From contig NC_135549.1 of assembly GCF_964340395.1 (NCBI RefSeq), forward strand, positions 29,524,095-29,588,094: 64,000 nt of DNA, written 5' to 3'. This DNA comes from Glandiceps talaboti (Eukaryota; Hemichordata; Enteropneusta; Spengelidae). The notes under the pieces were generated by a model that saw nothing but the letters and a program-made list of their open reading frames with translations, was not told the origin of the DNA and made no database searches. Below, piece after piece: positions 55,980 through 64,000 of the stretch; within the stretch, counting starts at the first letter, position 1; the number at the start of each line of letters is the position of its first letter. The translations under genes were made by a program, and so were the position numbers.

Positions 55980-58900
55980 GGTAATGTGTACACCATACAC
56001 CGTAGTCAAGAGTTCTCCACAGGCCTTTCTTTATACAATTTAGAGTAATCATGTACAAATTGTGTGTACTATAAATTCAATATTTTCCATTCTATGATTT
56101 CCTGACACCATTAAAAGTGATTTATCTAACCATGTATTTTTTTGTTATTTTTTGATATTTCCTGTACTTGCATCAGTTTCCTGGGAAAAATGCTGTGTTA
56201 CAGTGAAGGTGTAGGTGGTTTGAGTACACAAGTACATTGTATTCCTTAGCTATATGTCTACATTTTTCATAATCACATCCTTTACTAGGCTGTGAGATAA
56301 TCTATGTGTAACAACATAACATGACTTCTATATAAAGTTTTAGTGACCCTTAACGTTGATAGTCAGTGGTTACAAAGTCCCTGAGGACACAGTAGCTATC
56401 ATGTTAGTGTGTAGAATATACACAAGTCACAGACTGTAATATTGTCTTTCCCTACAAGCATAAATTGTAAGCCTTCCACATTTTATAGTTGATAGTAATT
56501 GGCCTGTGACATTTATATCTCTGTAAGTATTATTTGTGTAATCCTCTACATGTATCTTTACATGTAGAATACAGAAGTGGTCTATGAATTTTTGTTTAAT
56601 GCTCTACACATAAGGTATACATGTACAGGTATACAGAAACTTTACCTTCTAAAAATAAATTAACACTTGAGATACATATGTCACATGTAGTACTTGCTTA
56701 CATATATGTACATTTAGGATATTTTTTCATCAAATTAATCTTTCACCTGATCTACTACATGTACACATATATGTTTATGTTGCTATGGTAACATGATTTT
56801 CATAGTAATTGCTGTATCATTAGTTCCTTTGGCCACATACAACTAAAAACTTTTGTGTGTGTACATTTGTACATGTGTCGGAATCCCTGATACATACATT
56901 GTACTGTACTCTCCTATTATTAGTTATAATGCTTTGGGTAATAATAAAATTCCTTGTAGTTTGTCCCGTGTTTTAGGTAAGGTTGGAGAACCCTGCTAAC
57001 AGAAAGGGGGAAAGGGGTAAAAGTTGTATAGTTTCCCATATCTACTATAATTTTGTTTGGTGACACTGTTAAAATTACAGGGAAAGCCTGGTAGATTTTA
57101 CCAGCTTACCACCCTTAACAGAATGACTGTAGACAATACATTTGTACATGTACATGCAGTATGCCATTGTACTTCAGATATGAACTGTCCTGCTATTAGT
57201 ACACTCTCAGTCGGTACATGTTATGTTATGTATTTCCCTACATACAAATGTATATCAAGAGGAGATACTGTATGTAACAGCAGCTGTCTTCTCCAGTGTA
57301 CACTAGCACGCTGTCCTCTCCAGCGTACACAGTGCTAGTGAAACTACATGTAACTCAGAAGCCCTGTGTACATTGTAGTTGCTGCACAAAACTGATGTTG
57401 AGCACTACTGCATGTACCTGACAGTTCACGAGTATACACTTTAGGAGATGAAATGCCCTGATTTGGCATATTGACTTCTACACACGTTCTTCAGGAGCTG
57501 GAATGTCCTGATTATACACATAGAGTATTGATTCAAAACTGTCAGACCCATTGTACAGTTAACTGATGAATGCCCTGTACTTAGCATGAACTCTAGCCTG
57601 TTCAGTTAATTCTGGTATCCAAATACCAAGGTACATGTATACATGTATATGTATGTACACATGGATGACAAACTTTCCAATCCAAGACCCATTCTTCCTT
57701 TTGAAAAACCCTGCAGTAGTGTACTGTGTACCATGTCTTTGAAATATGATATATAGTACCGGTACAGAGTGATAACATTATTTATAAACAATTAACTGAA
57801 TTCACATACAACAGATATTTACAATACACATTTCATACCACACTACACAATGTAGTTAACTAGAAACTGTCCACTAGATAATTGAAAACTGTCCACTTGT
57901 TAACTGAAAACTTTCCACTAGTTAACTGAAAACACTCCACTTGTTAACTGAAAACTGTCCACTCGTTAATTGAAAACTGTCCTCTAGTTTACTGAAAACT
58001 GTCCTCTAGTTTACTGAAAACTGTCCACTAGTTAACTGAAAACTGTCCACTCGTTAATTGAAAACTGTCCTCTAGTTTACTGAAAACTGTCCTCTAGTTA
58101 ACTGAAAACTGTCCACTAGTTAACTGAAAACTGTCCACTAGTTAACTGAAAACTGTCCTCTAGTTTACTGAAAACTGTCCACTAGTTAACTGAAAACTGT
58201 CCACTCGTTAATTGAAAACTGTCCTCTAGTTTACTGAAAACTGTCCACTAGTTAACTGAAAACTGTCCACTAGTTAACTGAAAACTGTCCACTAGTTAAC
58301 TGAAAACACTCCACTAGTTAACTGAAAACTGTCCACTAGTTAACTGAAAACTGTCCACTAGTTTACTGAAAACACTCCACTAGTTAACTGAAAACTGTCC
58401 ACTCGTTAATTGAAAACTGTCCTCTAGTTTACTGAAAACTGTCCTCTAGTTTACCGAAAACTGTCCTCTAGTTTACTGAAAACTGTCCTCTAGTTAACTG
58501 AAAACTGTCCACTAGTTAACTGAAAACTGTCCACTAGTTAACTGAAAACACTCCACTTGTTAACTGAAAACTGTCCACTAGTTTACTGAAAACACTCCAC
58601 TAGTTAACTGAAAACACTCCACTAGTTAACTGAAAACTGTCCACTAGTTTACTGAAAACACTCCACTAGTTAACTGAAAACACTCCACTAGTTAACTGAA
58701 AACTGTCCACTCATTAATTGAAACTGTCCTCTAGTTTACTGAAAACTGTCCACTAGTTAACTGAAAACTGTCCACTAGTTAACTGAAAACTGTCCACTAG
58801 TTAACTAGAAACTGTCCACTAGTTAACTGAAAACTGTCCACTAGTTAACTGAAAACTGTCCACTAGTTAACTGAAAACTGTCCACTAGTTAACTAGAAAC

Positions 58901-61177
58901 TGTCCACTAGTTAACTGAAAACTGTCCACTAGTTAACTGAAAACTGTCCACTAGTTAACTGAAAACACTCCACTAGTTAACTGAAAACACTCCACTAGTT
59001 AACTGAAAACTGTCCACTCGTTAATTGAAAACTGTCCACTATTTAATTGAAAACCGTCCGCTAGTTAACTGAAAACTGTCCACTAGTTAACTGGAAACAC
59101 TCCACTAGTTAACTGAAAACTGTCCTCTAGTTTAGTGAAAACTGTCCACTAGTTAACTGAAAACTGTCCTCTAGTTTACTGAAAACTGTCTACTAGTTAA
59201 CTGAAAACTGTCCACTAGTTAACTGAAAACTGTCCACTAGTTTACTGAAAACTGTCCTCTAGTTTACTGAAAACTGTCCACTAGTTAACTGAAAACTGTC
59301 CACTAGTTAACTGAAAACTGTCCACTAGTTAACTGAAAACACTCCACTTGTTAACTGAAAACTGTCCACTAGTTTACTGAAAACACTCCACTAGTTAACT
59401 GAAAACACTCCACTAGTTAACTGAAAACTGTCCACTAGTTTACTGAAAACACTCCACTAGTTAACTGAAAACACTCCACTAGTTAACTGAAAACTGTCCA
59501 CTCATTAATTGAAACTGTCCTCTAGTTTACTGAAAACTGTCCACTAGTTAACTGAAAACTGTCCACTAGTTAACTGAAAACTGTCCACTAGTTAACTAGA
59601 AACTGTCCACTAGTTAACTGAAAACTGTCCACTAGTTAACTGAAAACTGTCCACTAGTTAACTGAAAACTGTCCACTAGTTAACTAGAAACTGTCCACTA
59701 GTTAACTGAAAACTGTCCACTAGTTAACTGAAAACTGTCCACTAGTTAACTGAAAACACTCCACTAGTTAACTGAAAACACTCCACTAGTTAACTGAAAA
59801 CTGTCCACTCGTTAATTGAAAACTGTCCACTATTTAATTGAAAACCGTCCGCTAGTTAACTGAAAACTGTCCACTAGTTAACTGGAAACACTCCACTAGT
59901 TAACTGAAAACTGTCCTCTAGTTTAGTGAAAACTGTCCACTAGTTAACTGAAAACTGTCCTCTAGTTTACTGAAAACTGTCTACTAGTTAACTGAAAACT
60001 GTCCACTAGTTAACTGAAAACTGTCCACTAGTTTACTGAAAACTGTCCTCTAGTTTACTGAAAACTGTCCACTAGTTAACTGAAAACTGTCCACTAGTTA
60101 ACTGAAAACTGTCCACTAGTTAACTGAAAACTGTCCACTAGTTTACTGAAAACTGTCCACTAGTTAACTGAAAACTGACCACTAGTTTACTGAAAACTGT
60201 CCTCTAGTTTACTGAAAACTGTCCACTAGTTAACTGAAAACTGTCCACTAGTTAACTGAAAACTGTCCACTAGTTAACTGAAAACTGTCCACTAGTTTAC
60301 TGAAAACTGTCCACTAGTTAACTGAAAACTGACCACTAGTTTACTGAAAATTGTCCACTAGTTTACTGAAAACTGTCCACTAGTTAACTGAAAACTGTCC
60401 ACTAGTTAACTGAAAACTGTCCACTAGTTTACTGAAAACTGTCCACTAGTTAACTGAAAACTGACCACTAGTTTACTGAAAATTGTCCACTAGTTTACTG
60501 AAAACTGTCCACTAGTTAACTGAAAACTGTCCACTAGTTAATTGAAAACTGTCCACTAGTTAACTGAAATCACTCCACTACATGTAGTTAATTGAAAACT
60601 GTCCACTAATTAATTGAAAACCATCTACTAGTTAATTGAAAATCGTCTAGTAGTTAATTGAGAACTGTTCACTAGTTATTGACAGGCCATACATTTCTTT
60701 TTATCTTGTTCTTTGCATTGTGTAAATCACTGACAGAATGCTTATATTTCAGACAATATATGTACATACAGTTTACATTGTCAAGTATTTGCTAATTAGA
60801 CAAACAAACTGTTTGTTGAGAAATGGCATGCCTCATCTATCTCGCAAACACCCTATTAGTTAGTAGAAATAAATACCTCAGTTCTTTCCAGTGGACAAAA
60901 ACCAATTATTATTTGTAATTTGATGACATTTAGCATTCAATTAATATAAAGCCTAATTATGTCATTGTTATAAGCAAGATACAAGTTATATGAGAGAATT
61001 TATTTGAATCAATACACAGGTTGTTTTAAATTTGATGTTGTTTTGATATCAAGTTTTCTCTTCCCTTCATTCTGGTTTTTTCTCCTGTATTTCAGTAATA
61101 TCAAAAATAAAAATACCAATAAAAGTATCATACTTACACTTCATCAATATTTGGATGATATATTCTATTCAAAAAAC
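46795..61177 (-). CDS. UBE2H: Ubiquitin-conjugating enzyme E2 H, 3' part (four exons)
   Basis: Minus-strand spliced gene; its C-terminal 113 codons are resolved. Exons run 61177-61138, 54086-54034, 48322-48194 and 46913-46795, all joined in frame by GT-AG introns. The product carries the E2 'HPNID' motif, the catalytic cysteine in '[18 protein letters not shown]', '[20 protein letters not shown]', the [14 protein letters not shown] helix region and the acidic tail '[16 protein letters not shown]' that distinguishes UBE2H from other E2s. It accepts ubiquitin from E1 as a thioester and passes it to targets; in vertebrates it serves the CTLH/GID ligase. The N-terminal exons (start to the 'SPSIG' region) are not found up to base 64000 and must lie beyond the window. 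Confidence 0.95.
46914..48193 (-). other. UBE2H intron, 1.28 kb
   Basis: No additional gene is seen. Open frames of up to 100 codons on the plus strand overlap this intron and lack any domain. Confidence 0.6.
48194..48322 (-). CDS. UBE2H: UBE2H penultimate exon
   Basis: 129 nt between acceptor 'ttctttgcttcag' and donor 'gtaag'. It encodes '[20 protein letters not shown]' through '[11 protein letters not shown]' and is split phase 1 on both sides. Confidence 0.95.
48576..48830. repeat. Three diverged tandem units of about 85-90 bp
   Basis: The words 'ctcagac.g.tc', 'agtgaaagcagat', 'ttgttgaatgacatt' and 'gtttgt.cagca' recur in order at about 48590, 48675 and 48745 in the 7-kb UBE2H... intron region upstream of exon 48194-48322. 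It is an old minisatellite-like array. Confidence 0.6.
49018..49130. repeat. Inverted-repeat pair, left arm
   Basis: Contains 'caatatttgtccacattgac', 'ccattctgcat' and 'accaactatttatagatgtg'. All occur reverse-complemented and in reverse order at 51046-51148. Arms are about 105 bp with moderate divergence, about 1.9 kb apart. Confidence 0.8.
49675..50360. repeat. Scattered 'agagggcat...ggaaaggtct' units
   Basis: 'ctagagggcat' followed 10-20 bases later by 'gaaaggtct' appears at about 49678, 49794, 49889, 50022 (partial) and 50333, spaced 95 to 310 bp apart. It is an old, irregular tandem array lying between the two inverted arms. Confidence 0.5.
51046..51148. repeat. Inverted-repeat pair, right arm
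   Basis: Reverse complement of the arm at 49018-49130 ('cacatctataaatagttggt', 'atgcagaatgggtcaatgtg', 'gacaaatattgacag'). Together they bound a unit of about 2.1 kb inside the UBE2H intron. Confidence 0.8.
51149..54033 (-). other. UBE2H intron, remainder
   Basis: No coding sequence is supported; a 105-codon plus-strand frame at 52565-52882 has no domain. TACATGTA/ACATGTAC words are frequent, for example an 'acatgt' run at 53434-53459, and again at 53600 and 53678. A G-rich stretch lies at 53790-53820. Confidence 0.5.
54034..54086 (-). CDS. UBE2H: UBE2H exon with catalytic cysteine
   Basis: 53 nt between acceptor 'ttgttatttgatag' and donor 'gtgag'. It encodes '[17 protein letters not shown]'; the Cys is the expected thioester site. 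The last base completes the Asp codon of the next exon. Confidence 0.93.
54870..55330 (-). repeat. 114-bp tandem repeat, about four units
   Basis: 'tgttgctatggg' or a variant starts at 54939, 55053, 55167 and 55288, giving spacings of 114, 114 and 121. Units share 'gcatgg/gtggtcttgttgctagg', 'catatttgcatacatttttt' and 'gatcatttgg'. The reverse complement matches single units at about 3390-3440 and 10318-10365, so the family is dispersed and locally amplified here. Confidence 0.8.
55331..55830 (+). repeat. Dispersed repeat, copy 2 (CA-bearing)
   Basis: Matches 1250-1880 in order and orientation. It shares 'tttgcatattactgatga', 'cattaaatttcagcc', 'agtagttttgga' and 'atcatcatgtcat', then a (CA)n tract of about 100 bp (55663-55768), then 'actactgaacctagttcag'. 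It adjoins the 114-bp tandem units, so both may be parts of one larger element. Confidence 0.65.
55945..55980. repeat. (ATC)n microsatellite
   Basis: About 12 ATC units; the poly-Asp minus-strand frame is an artefact of it. Confidence 0.95.
55981..57850 (-). other. UBE2H intron, no gene seen
   Basis: Non-coding intron sequence rich in TACATGTA words. Frames of up to 93 codons lack domains. The tandem array starts at its right end. Confidence 0.5.
57851..60681. repeat. 22-bp minisatellite, about 128 units
   Basis: The unit is 'gttaactgaaaactgtccac' plus 'ta' (22 bp), nearly uninterrupted for 2.8 kb. Three alternations recur: 'ctgtcc' or 'cactcc', 'tccac' or 'tcctc', and 'gttaac' or 'gtttac'. 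Edge units are more diverged ('gaaccatctactag' -like), as usual for such arrays. It sits in the 7.05-kb UBE2H intron between the exons at 54034 and 61138 and takes up about 40% of it. The core has a 791-bp higher-order repeat. Confidence 0.98.
58500..60126. repeat. Higher-order repeat of the minisatellite, period 791 bp
   Basis: Rare variants recur at the same offset: 'ctcattaattgaaactg' at 58710 and 59501, and 'ctatttaattgaaaaccg' at 59039 and 59830. 791 equals 36 units of 22 minus one base, explained by a one-A deletion in the first variant. Agreement breaks at about 58490 on the left and at about 60126 on the right. Confidence 0.9.
60682..61137 (-). other. UBE2H intron, right part
   Basis: Non-coding; nothing recognised. 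Confidence 0.5.
61138..61177 (-). CDS. UBE2H: UBE2H exon with HPN motif
   Basis: 40 nt between acceptor 'ttctttgcag' and donor 'gtaagta'. It encodes '[12 protein letters not shown]' flanked by split Gly and Val codons. It is small but fixed by frame, splice sites and family alignment. Confidence 0.9.
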
Positions 61178-61662
61178 CTGCAAAGAAAAAAAAACCCACC
61201 ACAGTTAATTAAAGTACACAATGAGATCCATGGCAAATACATGTACAGTATGTAGACAGTGCATTATTTAGTACATGTACATGTATGTCATGTACATTGT
61301 ACATGCATGTAAAGTACTTCCTTCAAACATTAAATCCATAATTTAAGAATAAAAAAATAGCTATAATATAAATGGGACAGGATCAACAAATATTAAAGAA
61401 TGAGAACAATATTGTACAATGTATTGGCCATACAATTATTACATTTACATACACAGTACTCAATAGTATTTCAAATAAATGTTGGATTAACAGAAATTAC
61501 TACCTATGGTGCAGTTTTATGATAAATTGATCAAATGTTAATGATAATCACAGACATATTTTCTTCCACAGGAAAAAGGTTGACAGTCTGAATTAATACC
61601 TCTCAATATCAATTATCATTCACTAAAAATATGAAACTATCGTAAAATTTTCTGTTGGGACA

Positions 61663-61699
<37 letters not shown>

Positions 61700-64000
61700 T
61701 GTGTGTCTGTATGTATTTATGTATGTACCGGTATGTATGTGTGTGTCACATAGTTATGCATTTTTGTCAAGTTCTCTACATTCAGTATGTATGGATGTAT
61801 ATGCATGTAAATGCATGTATGTACAATGTATGTATGTATGTATGTATGTATGTATGTATGTATGTATGTATGTATGTATACAAATGTATGTATGCATGTA
61901 CATGTACATGTATACGCATGCACACACGCAAGTACTTACGTATACATACATGTACACATGTGTACATGTACAGTATATGTATGTGTAATTATTTTGCCAT
62001 TGAACTGTATACTGATGACAATCTAATTCTGTCTAGTTCACACTAATGTAGTTTAGAATGTCATACATGTAGTTTTTATTTCCTGAGTTGGTTGTATATT
62101 AAGCATAATCCAGCCATTTTATTCAGTAAAGCATTACTTTAATCCCATCAATCTATTCAAGAACCAGAACATGGCATTTACAGCAAATGTTAACATGATT
62201 CTGATGTGTTCATAATTTGCCAGATGTAACCTTTTAGAAATTACATATCATGACAACAGTGGATTTAGACAGTACTGATTAACAATTTATCATGCTCCAA
62301 TACATGTAACTTGTAAAAAATGTAAGGGACTTTTAAAACAAGACAAAATGTACTAGCATCAAGTCAAATGTTGGACTAGGATCCTTTAAGTCAAATACCC
62401 CTGTCAAAATCAGATGATGTACCTGGGTACATATTTGAATTCCTACGAAATGACCTTTGACACAAACTTTCTGCATGCATTCCAGGTAAATTCTAAATTA
62501 ATTCATCATTGTAATTAAGTCTGGGAATATATTCATGTCATAATGATGTCAAGACACACTCAATGTCCTTCAAAGGCCAGGCAATCAGACCCATGTACAT
62601 ACATACATGTGTACATGTGTACATCAAAGCATGTAAAGATTTTTACTGGCTGGAAATGAAAAACGGCAGTAAAAATGAATTATGTAACTAATTAATCAGT
62701 TAATTAAGATTTATAGGTCATTGACCTTGTGACTACTTTAAGTTCAATTTTCAATTGTCAAATTAAATTATCAACAAAATAAATTATCAGCACAATTCAT
62801 CCAGATTAATTAACTACTGAATATGAAATAAAGCTATTAGAATAATTTAACAAACTGAAAGGGTTATTGGCCAAGTTTGCACATTTTTTGTAATAAGTTT
62901 TTTATGTTGAGTTTATTTTTGTGTGTGTGTTTTTTGTTGTTGCAGAACTTAAAACAGAGTATTCAGGCATACATATAAAGGGCCAAGAAAAATAGTTTTT
63001 TGTTTCTCGTCCTATGGAAATTGCAAAAGTGATGTTGTGCCGTGATATTCTTTCTTTTTTATTACCTCCACCATTCTGGTCAATATGATTACACAGAGAA
63101 ATAGAAAAGAGAAATCTATCACAGATGATTCATGAAATATACCGTTTAGTAGGATACATGGCAAACACACGTACAATCAATGTTATGTACACAAATGTCC
63201 GGTAAAAATGTCTTTTTCCTGTTCTGTGTGCACTTCACAGGTAGAAAATGCCGACGCTCTCATTCTCAAGCGATACAGATGGGTATGAGAAACAAAAGAA
63301 TTTTTTTTCTTGGCCTAAATGACTCAATGATATAATAACTGTATAACGACCAAAGGCTACAACTGTTATATTAATATGCTTGAAGTGATAATCTCATCAA
63401 TGTCACGATACTATTAGCATTAATATTACCTACAATTGGTAAACTGATCCAGCACTCAATATCTTATTTTACAAAGTTGTCAGACACTCATCGATACAGA
63501 TGTTGTATTACTACATATACATGTACATGTGTATGTTGACAAAGATAAAAATCCAATTAAATTCATATTGTGATGTAAAATTGACAATCTTGTTCATATA
63601 TTTACATGTAGATATCAGTTCAACTTAGGAAATGAGTAAAAATGGTAATATTGTAAAATCAAAATCACACTTCGTTTATTATTATTATAACTGTGTTACA
63701 GTAATTACTGCCTGGCTATGCAGGCACTAGCTATTACACATCTATTACCCTACGTGCTGTTATGCAGTGAATGCCCCCTCCCCCGGCAGAAGGGGAAACA
63801 TTTGCTACACAGGTACACTTGTCACAGCATGAGTGGTAATACATGTATGGCGTTTGCTCAGGTGCCTGAATAAGGCCAGGCAAGAAGTGTTAATCTAACC
63901 ATGGAATATACTTCCATAACCTAACACATCACATTTTCATCTACGTGTTCTTTCCATAATGACAGCATAAAGTCACTGGTAGGACTCTCATACTGTACAA
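61178..64000 (-). other. UBE2H intron running off the window
   Basis: No further UBE2H exon was found after searching the minus strand for the preceding 'KYPFKSPSIG' segment. (TG)n lies at 61662-61698 and (TATG)n at 61824-61879; the frames through them are artefacts. ACATGTAC words are common. Confidence 0.5.

Noticed and set aside
57851-60681. CRISPR array
   Set aside because: Units are contiguous 22-mers without unique spacers, in a eukaryotic intron; it is a minisatellite.
61178-64000. Further upstream UBE2H exon
   Set aside because: Several donor-like 'ttacct' sites (for example about 61500, 63062 and 63427) were translated on the minus strand and none gave the expected E2 segment, so the 5' exons are placed outside the window.
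1-64000. tRNA, rRNA or snRNA genes
   Set aside because: No cloverleaf with A and B box spacing or conserved RNA segment was noticed by eye. A covariance-model search could still find one.

Overview
This is a eukaryotic, metazoan window. It is AT-rich, has a spliced conserved gene with canonical GT-AG introns, intronless multi-copy family genes, and remnants of several animal retrotransposon classes (CR1-like and RTE-like LINEs, Penelope-like elements, a tyrosine-recombinase element). The gene content fits a marine invertebrate, deuterostome or lophotrochozoan: CYP1-like clan 2 P450s, a TRIM protein with filamin and NHL domains, and UBE2H. The species cannot be fixed from the sequence alone.

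Layout. (1) 1-10.4 kb holds no convincing gene. It contains a dispersed repeat, two LINE remnants, a large fold-back element, a palindrome and a MITE-like unit. (2) 10.5-25.8 kb is a tandem cluster of three intact, same-strand, intronless microsomal P450 genes of 526-531 aa, spaced about 6.8 kb apart. The gaps are filled with debris: a tyrosine recombinase, a Penelope-like RT, a 65-bp Z-DNA tract, a TGTC-headed tandem repeat and a perfect 42-bp-arm hairpin. (3) 25.8-30.4 kb is gene-poor. It holds one unexplained open frame, microsatellites, and a candidate TATA box, short leader exon and splice donor that could feed the next gene. (4) 30466-36873 is a single-exon 2135-aa TRIM protein: RING, two B-boxes, coiled coil, 14 filamin-type repeats and an NHL propeller. 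About 1.4 kb of its filamin region is duplicated in frame, with a core of near identity. (5) 37.4-40.5 kb is LINE, Penelope-like and TGTC-repeat debris. (6) 40.5-46.8 kb shows little except a 462-bp TIR element. (7) 46.8 kb to the right edge is the 3' part of a minus-strand UBE2H ubiquitin-conjugating enzyme. Four exons are resolved to the base; the 5' exons lie beyond base 64000. Its introns carry an inverted-repeat pair, several diverged tandem repeats, and a 2.8-kb 22-bp minisatellite with a 791-bp higher-order period.

The genes do not form one pathway. The left and middle are fast-evolving family loci (oxidative metabolism; TRIM/filamin/NHL). The right is a slowly evolving housekeeping gene whose introns have a different sequence texture, dense in the palindrome TACATGTA. 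The most notable items are the internally duplicated and probably gene-converted TRIM-filamin-NHL gene, the P450 tandem array and the layered minisatellite inside UBE2H.
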